Shown piece by piece: positions 1 through 11,545 of a DNA stretch of 64,000 nucleotides. Below the pieces are notes generated by a model. That model was given only the letters and a program-made list of their open reading frames with translations, ran no database searches and had not been told where the DNA came from. The translations under genes and the position numbers were made by a program. Source of the DNA: Ascarosepion bandense (lineage: Eukaryota; Mollusca; Cephalopoda; Sepiida; Sepiidae); assembly GCA_037127315.1 (NCBI GenBank), contig JBBBDQ010001155.1, positions 1,032,501-1,096,500 of the forward strand, read 5' to 3'. Within the stretch, counting starts at the first letter, position 1, and each line of letters starts with the position of its first letter.

Positions 1-378
1 TAGGTTCTGGCCAAATATAGTTGGAAGATGATTAGAGGTTATATTTATATAACCTGGGACATTTCCTGGCTTTTTATAAGGTGTTATACACTTCCTTTCT
101 GTAGGTTAAAAGGTAATGTCCAGGTAGTTAACCTCCTTTACATCTGTTACCACTTCAACCGAAATTGATTTAAAGAAATTCATCAAATTTTTACATCAAC
201 AGACCACACTTTTTTTTTATCTAAAAAGGTGTCCATTTCTATTGAGACCTATATTCTTTCAGGCTGAGAGATTGTTTTAACTAGCCAGCAAGTAAATTCC
301 CATGAGCTCACACACAGACACTCCACAAAGACTTTTTATAGTAATATCAAAAAGCCCCCCAAAACCCACTTTCTTTTT
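1..378. other. A+T-rich sequence, nothing recognised
   Basis: No open frame of note, no tRNA-like boxes and no similarity to the other repeats in the window. It ends where the left LTR of the adjoining Gypsy-like element begins. Confidence 0.6.
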
Positions 379-626
379 TGTAATAGACGTGGCTTATCTT
401 CCTGAAAAGAAGCAAAAAAACCACTTGTGCCATACAGTGTCATGTTAATGGCCTAGTGCCTTAAATGCCTGTAGGTGGGTGTGAAAAAAGCTGCATAGTT
501 GAATGAGGCACAAATAAAAGTCAGCAGTGTTTGTTTTTGTGAGGAATACATTTGAATAAGCCAGCTGTGAGATTCAAGGACAATGACAACGTGGAATGGG
601 AAATGGATCACTATAGATATATTACA
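379..626 (+). repeat. 5' LTR of the Gypsy-like element
   Basis: It aligns collinearly with 3614-3909. Shared blocks include TGTAAT at the start, a GTGGGTGT(T/G)AAAAAA stretch, GAGG(C/T)ACAAATAAAA, and AAGCCAGCT(A/G)TGA near the end. It is about 50 bp shorter than the right copy because of gaps around 530-550. The many differences between the two copies point to an old insertion. Confidence 0.72.
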
Positions 627-1284
627 AGCTAATTCAGCACCATGAGAGGCTAATTTGATCCCAAACTAATACTGGAATTTGATAGCTCTTATCTTGAACA
701 ATCTATTGTCAAATGGCTAGAAAAGGCAGAATTGATAGGTTGGCTGTGCACGGTGAAAAGGATTGAGTTTGTAGTTCTGATGTGCGTAAGGGTGATGCAT
801 TTGCAGTCTATCAGCAGCTGAGTGAAGAAAGAAAAAATTAATTTGGTTGCATAAAGGAAGCCTTGTATACTGTCTTTACTGCTGACTTATTCGCAGCATA
901 TAATTTGTGGGACAACATTTACACCTTGGAGAGAATGTTGATTTGGGAGTTATGGGGTGGGGGGAACTACAGAAGCTCTCAGTTTTGTTTGGTGACAGAT
1001 CAAAACAAGGTTTAACATGTGCTTTTGTGAATGATCTCTTTCCATGCACCCTGCCAAATAAACATTATACAAATGCTGGCTTGTACAAAGACAATATTAA
1101 AGAGTAATCCCGCAGGAACAGAACTAGCCATAGCAATTGTAAAACCAATGCATGACCTCGTATAAGGAATTGTGAGTACAGCAACAAAATGTTATATGTG
1201 TCATAGTGCAAGCTATATGGTTCATGACAGCCTCACTTGACACAAGAGACCAAAAGACAACTACTTGAAGCCATGAAAAAACCT

Positions 1285-3470
1285 CATGTGCTTTCAGTGC
1301 AGGAAGCCAGGTCATTTGTTGTGGAATCTTTTGGGAAAAGAACAAAGAGAAAAGTCTACAGTGCCAGTCTCATCCCCTGTCAAAATGTGAATTTGGCTCT
1401 GCCATAATAGAGGTATACATGTACAAGGAAGAGCACTGGTGGATACTGAGTGTTGTTGGATTATTTTCAGAAGAAAGATGTGTCAGACAAGGAAAAAGGA
1501 TGCTGAAGTGATGACTTAGTAGAAAAATGTGCATCAGTGGTGTTAGGCAAATAGATCTTTGGGTGGCTAGAAGAACTGCAGAAATAGAGGCTTTGGTAGT
1601 ACAAGAGAACCCTCTTGGATTTAATGTACTGATCAGCATGGAGGCGATCAAGGCCCTGGGTGGGGTTTCCATTTCAAATAGGGAGTGGTGCACTTCCTCT
1701 GTAAGCAAGCTTCTGTATTCACAATAGCAGCATTCTCCATTGAAAAACCTGGTTTTCATACATAATTCAATCAGTGCCAAAAAGAGTAGATCACATCATG
1801 GAAATGAGAAAATGGCAAAGCACCATGCAAGCTGCAAAAGTGAATTTGCTGCCTATGGCATATCAATCAAAGTTAAGAAATCCTATAAAAAAAATCACAT
1901 CAATGGGTTGAGAAAGACTGGCTTGTTCCTGATGACAAACTAAAATTTAGACTCCTGAAAAGGTTTCTTCCGTTGATGGTTGTCATGCAACAAAACATCT
2001 AATGGCTTACTGGGAACTTAACCTCAATGTTGACACGTATACATCATACACTAATGTATGCACCAGCAAACTAAGAGACTGAAGACAGCAAGAGTCAAAC
2101 ATTGCACTACTGGACCATAAATCTGCCAACACATTAATGAACAACTTTGGTAATATCAGATAGTTACTTTCCAGGGCAGAAGATATTGCCTGGCTATATT
2201 GGGTTTTGTGCTGAAAGTTGCCCCTGATAATCAAATCCATTTTCAAAGCAGTGATGTCTCAAATAGAAAGCATGAAAAAAAGCAGCTGCAGTATACATCA
2301 ACAACCTCTTCATAAATTAAGATATCATGTCTAAATCTCACTGTAGAACACTTATTGCACTTTGGAGAAACAAGTAAGGATCTGCAATGGCCAAAAGATG
2401 GGACTACGTTACTTGGCTTGACTGTCTGGAAAAAGTATGGTGCTCTATGGTGGAAATATGGTAATGCACTTCCAGATGTCCCTGAAGTGGTCACCTAGAG
2501 AAAGGTATTCTCTTTTTGTAGCAGGCTTGTCACACACTTTCCAGTATGTGAAAAATTAGAGGTAGCAACCAATATCATCAAACGAAGAGCAAATACAATC
2601 ATAAAAGTTTGGGACAATCAGATGAAGGATGTTCAACTTAAAAGAAGGCTAACAGAAACCAGTAGCTGAGTGAAGCAAATTTGATCTATGCAAATGGTAT
2701 GTGGCTGATAAATAAATATCCTGGTGTTAGACAAACAACTTACTTCATCAGGAATATTGCCCCATCAATGACAAAAGAGAATGTCAGATTGGCTGTTAAA
2801 TCCTGTTTGTGATGCTAATGAATTGATTGACTTCCAATCAGATGGCAGAGAGGAAACTGGGGACAGTAGATGTATGGCAAAAATTGGGGATAAACATCAC
2901 CCATTATAGAGACATTTATTACTTAACACTCATAGATTGTGAGTCTTCTTTGCTATTTGGCAACCCTTAGCATGAGAAGATTCTGCTGTTGTAATCTAGC
3001 ATTTCACAGAAATTGTTCTTGAATGAAGCAAACCTGAGATCCTCACAGATAATGGCTAGTCATTCAACAGCAGAAATTTCAGGACATTTGTTGAAGTGTG
3101 GAGCATTGCCCTGCAATTCTGATGTACAGAGTCTGGAAACAGCATTGTTAAACATTCACACAAAACCATAAAGCAGATTGTTGCCAAGAAGCAATCCTCT
3201 GTCCAGGAAGTGGTGTACCGATACAATGTCACACCAAAAGATCATGTTCACAGTCAGACTGAACTTGCCAATGTGTTGTACTCCTATGAAGTTTTGGTGA
3301 AAGGTGTTAACATCACTCTGCTGGAGGCTGAAGCAAGACAAGAAATGTATAAAAGTGGGAGATGTTGCACTGGTAAAAACATTGCCCAACAGATGCATGA
3401 CAAAATATAGCAATGATGGAATGTGTCTATTAATAAGGGATGACAAAGATGACTGTTCAACTGATGGTGA
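1285..3470 (+). pseudogene. Gag-pol remnant (zinc knuckle, protease, RT start, integrase)
   Basis: The remnant is read in shifting frames. A CX2CX4H knuckle (CFQCRKPGH) starts at 1289, and its last cysteine is lost. At 1433 the aspartic protease signature reads ALVDTE, so the usual DTG glycine is replaced. About 1600-1680 gives the protease end (GFNVLISMEAIKALGG). About 1830-2070 resembles the linker into RT (PLMVVMQQN). From about 2640 to 3400 the integrase can be followed: LTLIDC near 2920 holds the first catalytic Asp, ILTDNG near 3030 the second, and a tail with YRYNVTPKD and YSYEVLVKGVN follows. Most of the RT core and RNase H between 2100 and 2640 is unreadable or deleted. Stops are frequent, so no product is expected. 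Placement in a Gypsy-like lineage common in aquatic invertebrates is from family knowledge. Confidence 0.7.
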
Positions 3471-3613
3471 CTAATCAATTGAGTGGATTTGATGGTGACT
3501 GATTGGTGGATCCTTGCAGAAACTGTTGAAGAGCCTGTTGTACCAACACTTTGGAAAAGAGCCGGACACAAGAGGCCTTCTCCTTACTTTTATGTTATCA
3601 TGAGATCAGAAAA

Positions 3614-3909
3614 TGTAATGGACATGTCCTATCTCCCCACTAAAAGAGGTACAAAATTGTCTGTGCCATCTATGGTTATGCAAATGACCTAATACCTTAG
3701 GAGTAATTAAATACCTGTTAGTGGGTGTTAAAAAATCTGCATAACTGACTGAGGTACAAATAAAAACTGGCAGATTCTGTCTTTGCATAAACAAGAATTA
3801 TGCACAGCAAGGAATATATTTGAAAAAGCCAGCTATGATGTCCAAGGACAAAGACATGGCAGTGAGGAATGTGAAACATTACTAAAGCTATATTTAAAAA
3901 TATGTTACA
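3614..3909 (+). repeat. 3' LTR of the Gypsy-like element
   Basis: It matches 379-626 along its length, starting at TGTAATGGAC and ending at ATGTTACA. An AATAAAA inside, near 3756, could have served as a polyadenylation signal. The matching motif in the left copy is at about 512. Confidence 0.72.
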
Positions 3910-4765
3910 TTCTTGTATAAAATAGACTTGTAACTATTATGTTTAATAAGAAGAATCAGTTCATCAGATATAGTGGTATATTCTTTCAGCATGTCTAAAG
4001 TTTTGTCCAATATTTTTCCTCTCAAAGAAGAGTAAAAAATCCATTGATCTGTAATGTAGTTTCAAATCTGTAGTTAAATGGGAAATTATCAAAAGAGCAC
4101 AAGCTCATTAAGCAACATCTAAATCTAGTGGTCTTCTTGTAGAAAAAATTTCTAATCACTTCCAGAGCAGGAAAGCATCTTCAACAAAAAATTGGAATGT
4201 GTTAACAATATTTACACTCTGTATATATGTATTGGTTCTTGTAGGATATAGAAGCGTACCTGAACAAAAGAGAAGATAATGAGACAAAGTGCAAAAGCTT
4301 TTACAGACAATTCATTTCATTTGTGTGATGATTGTCTTTAGATTGAAATGAAAGACAAACCTTTCTGTAAGGTAAGTTTGTTGGATTTTTAAGGAAGACA
4401 TAATAAATGACCTTATTAGATACTATAGCCAAGATGTACTTGTTTTTTTGTTCATACTGAAGCTGTTAGCAGGTGCTGGATTTGAAATTAACCCCATCTG
4501 AGTAGATTTGTTTTTTTCTCAATGAGTTTGTACATGAGAGAAAGTATATATAAACTATATATTAGACAAACAGGAGTAGGTAATTGGTTGACAAAATGGA
4601 AAACAATCTTATGTTATTCATTCTTGAAAAAAATCTTCAGACTAAAATAATGTTCTTATTTATGGAATTATATATATATATATACATTTCAGAGCAGATA
4701 TGGTTGTTGCGATGAATCAAAAATTGTGTTATATAGGCTTGATTAAAACCTCATTTAGACTGGAG
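3910..4765. other. Unannotated A+T-rich stretch with a short (AT)n run
   Basis: There is a short AT dinucleotide run at about 4668-4684. I recognise no other motif, frame or repeat. Confidence 0.55.
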
Positions 4766-5010
4766 GTCATTCGTGGTCAAGTGGTCTAAGATGTTGCCAG
4801 ATCAAATGGTAACTTCCCCTATGTAGATAGGGGTCACAGGTTCGAATCCTGCCGAATGACACACATTTTCGTAATAAAAATTTATCATAAATAATCAGGC
4901 CAGTAGATATAAATATATAATACTGTTTAATTAAAAAACAGAATATCTACTTAAATACAAGTATCGATAAAAAAATAATGTTCAAACAATTCATTTCAAA
5001 TTATTGGTTA
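4766..5010 (+). repeat. tRNA-Leu-like SINE, family A, copy 1
   Basis: The head (4766-4860) folds like a class II tRNA. A 7-bp acceptor helix pairs TCATTCG with CGAATGA. An A box (GTGGTCAAGTGGTCTA) and a B box (GGTTCGAATCC) are present. The long variable arm has a perfect 7-bp stem, CCCCTAT/ATAGGGG. A TCAA in the anticodon loop fits Leu-CAA, but that arm has extra bases. The body that follows contains CAGGCCAGTAGAT and TCTACTTAAATA, and both recur in the same order at 27,740-27,800. A shared body after a tRNA head is what defines a SINE. A free tRNA gene is less likely. Confidence 0.75.
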
Positions 5011-5052
5011 CCTATAACCAAGTTTTGTTAAAATTTGTTAATTTCCATAACA

Positions 5053-5079
5053 TTATATATATATATATATATATATATG
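5053..5079. repeat. (AT)n microsatellite
   Basis: Pure AT dinucleotide run of roughly 13 units. Confidence 0.95.
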
Positions 5080-6229
5080 GAGGGGAAGAAATGAAAATGT
5101 AAACAAAGACATCAGTGATAATTATACATTGAGAAGAACACTGAAAATAAGGCCAATAAACTTTAAATTTCTGGTGTGCAAAATATTTAAGATGTACAGA
5201 GTAGTCAACTTCATTCAACTTCTCAATACCCTTTTTACATGAAGAAAAAAACATTCAAAATATAAAATCAGGAATGTACCATATGATGCTATTGCAAAAA
5301 AGGACTACTTAGACAAGGTAAGGATTATAGAATGAAGCATGCAAATTTGTTCTTTTCTGGTCTATTATAAACACTGACATCCTGTTAAGTGCTTTAAAAC
5401 CTGTTGTGTTTGTTATCAGGGACAGTTCTTCCTTGGCAGTGCTTCAGCCAGATGAGTACTTACAGATTTTGTAATCTTTCTTCAACAGTTTTTTGGAAAG
5501 TACTATCTCCAATTTTATTATGTTATTGACACACACCATTTGATGGAAGGAAAGAGACTAAATCTTCTTGTCAAAGACTCATATTTATTTTTGCCTTCTT
5601 ATAGATGTAAAACAACCTGAGAAGAAGAAATGTAATACAAAATTACTCTATAGAGAAAAAAATTGCATCTACAAACACTCATATATGCTTGCTGAATATA
5701 TATGAAGACCAATCAGTAGATGTGAGCACAGTTAGGCAGTGGAAATGCATTCCATCAGTGGTAACCATTAAAATGAAGAGTACCTCAAAAATAAATAGCT
5801 AATAGTGATAATATAACAGTTTTGTAATTAAGATCTTGTGTCTATTAAATGATATTATTGTTCTCTTTTCATTTGTTATAGTTTCTGTGGAAACAAAAAG
5901 ACATTACATTTTGAATATCTCTCGTCTGAGTAACAAAAATTCCTCAATAGGAAACAAATGAGTAGTTTTACTATAGAATGTAATCAAAAATTTGGTATCA
6001 ACAGGAAAATGACAAACAAGAGTTTTTTTAATAATGACAGCTTTAATAGCCTAATTAGTTGAAGCATGGGCTATAAAAGATGTGCTCTGAAGGCATTGGA
6101 ATGAAAGTTCAAGTCTAGTTTAAAACTAATTCTTGATTCCAAATTTGTTTAGTTTTATGTTAAAGAACTAAGAACACTAACCGACGAAGGAAAATGTCTA
6201 AATAATTCTGAAATTAGGTAGTATTTACA
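5080..6229. other. Unannotated A+T-rich stretch
   Basis: No credible coding potential, tRNA-like box or internal repeat was seen. Confidence 0.5.
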
Positions 6230-6545
6230 TTATTCCTCAAGGATACATGGTCTAGTGTTGGTTAGATTAACTTGACCTAAAGAGTTGAGAGGTCAATACG
6301 TGGCTACAGGATTGGTGAATAAAATAACTTGGATATTTAAAGGGAGATAACTACATGACATCCAGAAGTAGCATGGCGCATACAATGAGAATGAGATACC
6401 CCAATGATTGAAATAAAGGGCTCAGTTTGAAATTACAAGCACCTGAAGAAGGCCTGAGAATACAAATGCCAAAATGTTAATATGGCAATAAAGATGAGGA
6501 CAATAGTCCAAACAATGTAAATAGTCTAAAAATTTATAAAGGAAT
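6230..6545 (+). repeat. tRNA-derived SINE, family B, copy 1
   Basis: The head has an A-box-like TGGTCTAGTG with TTGGTTAGA nearby, and a weak B box around GAGGTCAATACG. The body reads AGGGAGATAACTACATGACA, then GAATGAGATACCCCA, GCACCTGAAGAA, and GGCAATAAAGATGAGGACA, and ends with CAATGTAAATAGTCTA. The same blocks occur in the same order on the minus strand at 28,610-28,900, which shows it is a dispersed family and not unique sequence. Confidence 0.7.
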
Positions 6546-7070
6546 CTTCAATGAATATCCCACTCAACAAATGATTTGGTGGCACTAACAATATTTACCA
6601 GATTGTAATTATCAACAAAGCTAAAACTTCCACTTTGAATTTTGAACAAAGAATGCAAAATATTGTGTAGCAATTATGTCAGGTCTCATTCCTGAGAATG
6701 TCATCAAATGTGATAAATTTTGTTATTTACTTTACCTCTCCACTGAGACATGATGTGACATAAGGTTGAGTTTATGGTTGGGGAATCCAAGCATGAATGC
6801 TTGTGCCAAAGCCAAAATTTGCCCAACTCCAGCAAACTTCACTTGTGTTGGCCTCAGTGACAACCTCTGATGAGCCCCTCAAGGGTAATGGGGTGGTGCA
6901 GCTTCAAGCAGCCGTTCCCTAAGATTGGGCACCTCTCATTATTTTAATAACTTTGTTAGTATGTATATTGATGTAATAACAAAACTATTTAATATGGGGG
7001 GTGCGCACATGCCTGGTTCTGGTCATATATATAGGTTTCTATATGAACTTTGGTTTATAGGTGTTTGGTT

Positions 7071-7107
<37 letters not shown>

Positions 7108-8440
7108 TTGGATATATACTTTTTTCTGATTACACCTCAGTGTTTTTATCAATTCTTACTTGTGAATCTTTGAACTGATTATATACATGAATTATAGAAA
7201 TTTTGTTTTGTATAATGCCAACTTTCTTCCTTGCTTAGAAAATTTTAAAAGTTAGCATTTTTATTCAGAAATCATTTGAGCCAGACTATAAAAAATAATT
7301 ATTTTGGGGAATCCAAAAATTATTCTACCCAGAATTGAAATGTCACTTTCAAAACATAGAACAGCAACTGTAATTCAAGAATTGGCAGTTTCCCAAACCT
7401 GTTATATTGAATATATATATTTCCTGAAAGATACTTGATTATAAAAAGCCATATTCCATTTTTGGAGTATTGCAAGAAAAATTGAAAAAAAAAATGAAAA
7501 ATAGCTTATTACAAAACTGCATTTCAACTTATATAAAGTAATTCATTATAAAACAGTTATTAGTTTTACAATAAGAAATTTAACCTTTACTTTATAGTCA
7601 ATAATTGTGCCCTTATGCCAGACTAAGTTAAGGTGATTAGATACCAATGCAAAATGAAACTATAAAGTAAATCTAATCTGAAAAATGTAACATTTGATCA
7701 GAGGGGGTAAAGAGCAAGTCAGAAGATCATAGGTCAGCATTGTAATTTTTAAAATTTATTCAATTGCATCAGTAATTTAAATATAAATTCTTTGATATCA
7801 GCTTAATTTGGATTAACAGGATTCTTGAAAAAACAATAGCATTTTTGGAATTTAAGCACTGGACACACACATGTTGTTAATACAGTAGACCCCTGTGTAG
7901 TTCAGGGTTACATGCCTCACCATGCCAGGTGTTGCTACTGTGGTCTCCATAGTAAGTAGGTTTTATGAGGTGAACTTTAGTCACATGTCAAACTGGGTTT
8001 CAGTTTAGACTTGTCCCTTTCATAAATTGGTTATACATCAAAGCTCGATAACCCTGTCAGCCTTAATATTAACTTAGATGGTATTCTAACTCAATGATCT
8101 AATTCCCTGTGATGATAACCAATGTTATATGCACATCCAACATGTTTTGCTGATAAATTAAAATAAACTGAGTCAAAACTTCAAAGTATCACTATTAAAA
8201 AAATAAATAAATTCATTTTATTTTTTTAAACTTCTTGTAATATAAAAACCAATTAAATTTATCTATACATCAATGCAAGGTATTAACTTTAGGGCACATC
8301 TTCCCCTCCTATCTATATAAACAGACCCTTAACATGACCTTTGACCTTGGGTGACCACTGGGCCTTGTACAGGATGAATATTAGTGTGTATGCATAAAAC
8401 TTCATTATAATGTAAGGGTTAGAAATCTAGTCTTGCGGGT
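6546..8440. other. Unannotated stretch with a (GT)n microsatellite
   Basis: A (GT)n run lies at about 7074-7104. The remainder is A+T-rich. No gene, tRNA-like promoter or recognisable transposon text was found on either strand. Confidence 0.5.
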
Positions 8441-9100
8441 GCAGGGGGGTGGCACCGTACCTGGGAAGAATTTCATCCACCACTAAATCGGCCACTGTTC
8501 TTGCTCTTTTCATCTGGCACTGCAAAAGCCTTCAATCAATTTATCAACCAATCCACAAAGCTCACAATGTAATTGTTACCTCTAGGGGCCTCTCCCTATA
8601 GTCCAGACCCATTCATACTTTTCAATATGTTTTATTGATCCTCATGTGGCCCAGCTTCTCCTGACATTACTTCAACAAATCCAGTCTCAAATCCTTGAAC
8701 ACATCTAGGTCTAACCTCTACAAATCTCTTTGATAGATAGTATAGCCTCCCTTCATGTATGGCATACTTGCAGGTCTTTCCTGCCTCTACTCTATCCGTA
8801 AGAGTGGTTATCCACCTGTTTCTTTCCCAATTTCTTCTATCCAGTGGAGATCAGTGACTTCTTGTGTATCTTCTTCATCTTTACTGGTTTTATCAACAGT
8901 CTGTCAACACCTTACCTGTTGTACAAATTAGTATTGTTTTTAACTGGCCACCTGATTCGTCTTTATAATTTTCACTCCCTGGGAACAGACTGTCTAGTTC
9001 TTTGTATCTTTAACCCTTTTCATGATAAGATTATCTGTGTACCACTTTGTATATTAAAAAAAATATTAATTTCCAGCAACCAAATAGTATCACAGGTTAT
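8440..9100 (-). pseudogene. Ty3/Gypsy-like integrase fragment
   Basis: The reverse strand reads, with breaks, through the middle of a Gypsy-type Pol. First comes a stretch resembling the spacer before integrase (YAIHEGRLYYLSKRFVE, about 8790-8700). Next is GNNYIVSFVDW at about 8590-8560, where the Asp fits the first integrase catalytic position. Then comes VADLVVDEILPRYGA at about 8490-8450. The expected TDNG motif should follow but is missing, because the fragment stops at about 8440. Several frameshifts and stops separate these blocks. The sequence differs from the integrases at 2.6-3.4 kb and 15.4 kb, so this is an independent insertion. The domain call is moderately sure and the exact lineage is not. 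Confidence 0.55.
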
Positions 9101-9537
9101 GTAAAGTTGAGAAAGGAATAAATTGAATCTGGCTCAAAACCATATAGGACATATCTGTACTACGTATTCATCCAAGCTAAAAATGAAATAACCCACTGTT
9201 TTTTTCTTATTTGTTGATTATCAGCAATAAACAGGCAACTCTCAACTTGGGCAGAAATACTTAGTATCACATTGGCCACTGCCCCTCCTCAAAAGATGTT
9301 CCTGCTTTTATTGAGCCCAAAACATTTGCAGTTGGCTAGCAAAATGAATTGTGTGCCTAACTAACACTGCTCAGCTCACCATTTCAATTATTTTTGGTGG
9401 TGTGGGAGAGTTTGTACTGGTTCTGTTCTGGCTGGGAAGCCATTTTCTTTCCTTTTTATATACAACATCTCTTTGACCAATGGAGACAGATATCATTATC
9501 AGTGTTGGGAGGCAGTTCATCCACCTTGTTTCTGCTA

Positions 9538-9664
9538 CACCCAGCAAAAGTCTGGTTGAGGGCCGTGTCCAGCAAAATTCAGGTCGAGGGCCATATGCAG
9601 CAAAATTCATGTCGGGGGCAGTGTCCCGCAAAATTCGGGTTGGGAACAAAATCCAGTAAAACAT
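9538..9664. repeat. 28-29 bp tandem repeat, about 4 units
   Basis: The core CAGCAAAATTC(A/G)(G/T)GT recurs at about 9540, 9570, 9598 and 9628, with G-rich linkers such as GAGGGCC between. The copies are clearly diverged. The array causes overlapping frames on both strands that I do not regard as genes. Confidence 0.8.
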
Positions 9665-9699
9665 ACCTTTATGTGCTGCAATAACTTTTAGTTTAATCT

Positions 9700-11289
9700 G
9701 ATCATTTACAACCCTTCTGTGTCAGCATTCATCTGCAGCCCTCACTCAGTATTTCACTGACTAGACAGCTTCACTCCCATGATGTTTCAGTACCCATTTG
9801 TATTGGTGTAAACAAAAACTGGGAAAACCCTGTGAACATTCAACAAAAGTTAAAAATATCATCACAGCAAGAAAAGAAATCCTGTTTTCAGTATATTGTG
9901 TTATCTATGAATTTACCTGATATGTTCTGGTGGTGGGGGGATACCTTGGTCATACTTGGGATATCTTCTCTCACAACAGACTAATGGACCAGAATTTCTC
10001 TTTGATCAGTGAAAACTCAAACTGCTTCTCTCTAACAGCAAATGTCTATACATTTTGACTGTCACTGTCATTTTCTTTCTGACCCACCTGTGACTTTATA
10101 TCTCCACTAGTAGTTTTTCATTTCCCAACAGAGGGCACTTCTAATTTCCTTAGAGCACTCTTCCTTCAGATTTACACTGTGACTTAGGCTATATAAGCCC
10201 TTGACCAGAATTCTCTACCTTCCAGTCTGGTGGCATGTGATCTTAAATGGTTTTATTTCATTTCCTTTTTCCCTACTTGTGGACAATCGGTTGTTGTTTT
10301 AAAGTTGTCTTATATGTACATTAATGTCAGTTATTATAAAAAACCAGACACAGGCAAAATCATTTAGGGTTCATTTTATACACTCTTGCCAATCTATCAG
10401 AAACCCTCTGTATTACCCTTGTTTTCAAACTAAATGATATGCCAAATTGCTTCACTCATGAAAACACACTACTGAACCTACAAGAATTGGAATGCCATAA
10501 TACAGAATGACCTCACCTATTTTTCTATTAACAAAGGCATTTAAAGTTTTTAATATTGTGTTTTTTTATTTGTTTTCTCTTCACCATGAACTGAATTACC
10601 ATTTACCTCTGGCTAAAATGTCCACTTCTGTTAGACTCCCTGCCACTTCAAGACCAATTGTGTTGACACTTATTTGTGCACAAGATAGAAACTTGACAAG
10701 ATTTCTGAAAGCAAACATGATTGACTCGTTAAACACATTGACAATTGTTTCATCCACAATTTATCCTGTTCATGTTTATTAAATATCCGGATTATTAACG
10801 TATGCTAAATATATATTGAATTAGGAAATATGTTATAGGATATACTTTACTTTATGAAAGAGTTACCTCTATACACTTGAGTATAGTGTGAGTTTTTTTT
10901 ATGGCTAACCTTTAATGGTACAGGTAAGACTCCTGTAGGCTAGATTCTTTCTTTTATTACATGAATACCACTATTTAGCCAGTTAAAATTTACAAGGACC
11001 TTATAGAAATGAAGAATTAAGTGTTTTTTTTTTACTTTGTCCAATTTGTGTTCATCTTTGTTGGCATGAGTTGACATCATTGAGGTATTGCTTTTTCACT
11101 GGCATCCCTTTTGTCTGATATATAGCTATACCATATATTTTTCATTCATGTTCCTTATTCTGTTTTCCTCTGTTTATATTTATTTTTATTTATATAAAAT
11201 ATGCTTAGGACAATGCCCAGTATTGCAATATTTGGGTATGGTAGGCCTACTAGTATTGCTCAAATTGGAGACACTGAAGTAATGGATAG
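9700..11289. other. Unannotated stretch
   Basis: About 10,080-10,260 is somewhat richer in G+C, with a TATAAG at about 10,190, and might be part of an LTR or other repeat. I could not find a partner copy. The rest is A+T-rich with no convincing coding region. Confidence 0.4.
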
Positions 11290-11545
11290 CAACTTCACTT
11301 GAGTGATCGGAGAGCAAAGTTTGAATTCCAGCCAAATTCATTACATTCACTTACATGCTAATACTCTTGAGAAAGGTATGAATCTGTTTCTTCTCACCCC
11401 AGCTATAGGTGAATAGCAGAATAGTCTGGGTTCTATAGCCTTGGTTGGCAACCTGTCTACTGCAGGTAGAATTGGCAACAGAAAAATCTGTCATTCACTT
11501 TATGGCTGGGAAGAAATCTTGAGCCTTGGTTGGCAATCTTTTTTA
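11290..11545 (+). repeat. tRNA-derived SINE, family C, decayed copy
   Basis: The blocks GAATTCCAGCCAAATTCATT, CATTCACTTACATGC, GGGTTCTATAGCCTTGG and TTGGCAACCTGTCTACTGCA match the well-preserved family C copy at 20.1 kb. GCCTTGGTTGGCAA occurs twice, at 11,439 and 11,523, so part of the body is duplicated. Confidence 0.75.

Larger units (their letters stand above)
379..3909 (+). mobile_element. Decayed Ty3/Gypsy-like LTR retrotransposon
   Basis: Two direct copies of a 250-300 bp sequence bound an interior with the remains of gag, protease, reverse transcriptase and integrase in the order Gag-PR-RT-IN. Both long repeats begin TGTAAT and end TTACA, so they have the TG...CA ends usual for LTRs. 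The flanks (TTTTT on the left, TTCTT on the right) match at four of five positions, a weak target-site duplication. At about 3.5 kb it is shorter than a full Gypsy element, so internal deletions are likely. Stops and frameshifts occur throughout and no frame is long enough to be functional. The order and motifs are seen in the sequence. The Ty3/Gypsy placement rests on recognising the protease and integrase text. A BEL-like element is a less likely alternative. Confidence 0.75.

Noticed and set aside
4766..4860. Functional tRNA-Leu gene
   Set aside because: The anticodon arm does not fold into a 7-base loop, and the body that follows recurs at 27.7 kb, so a SINE is the better explanation.
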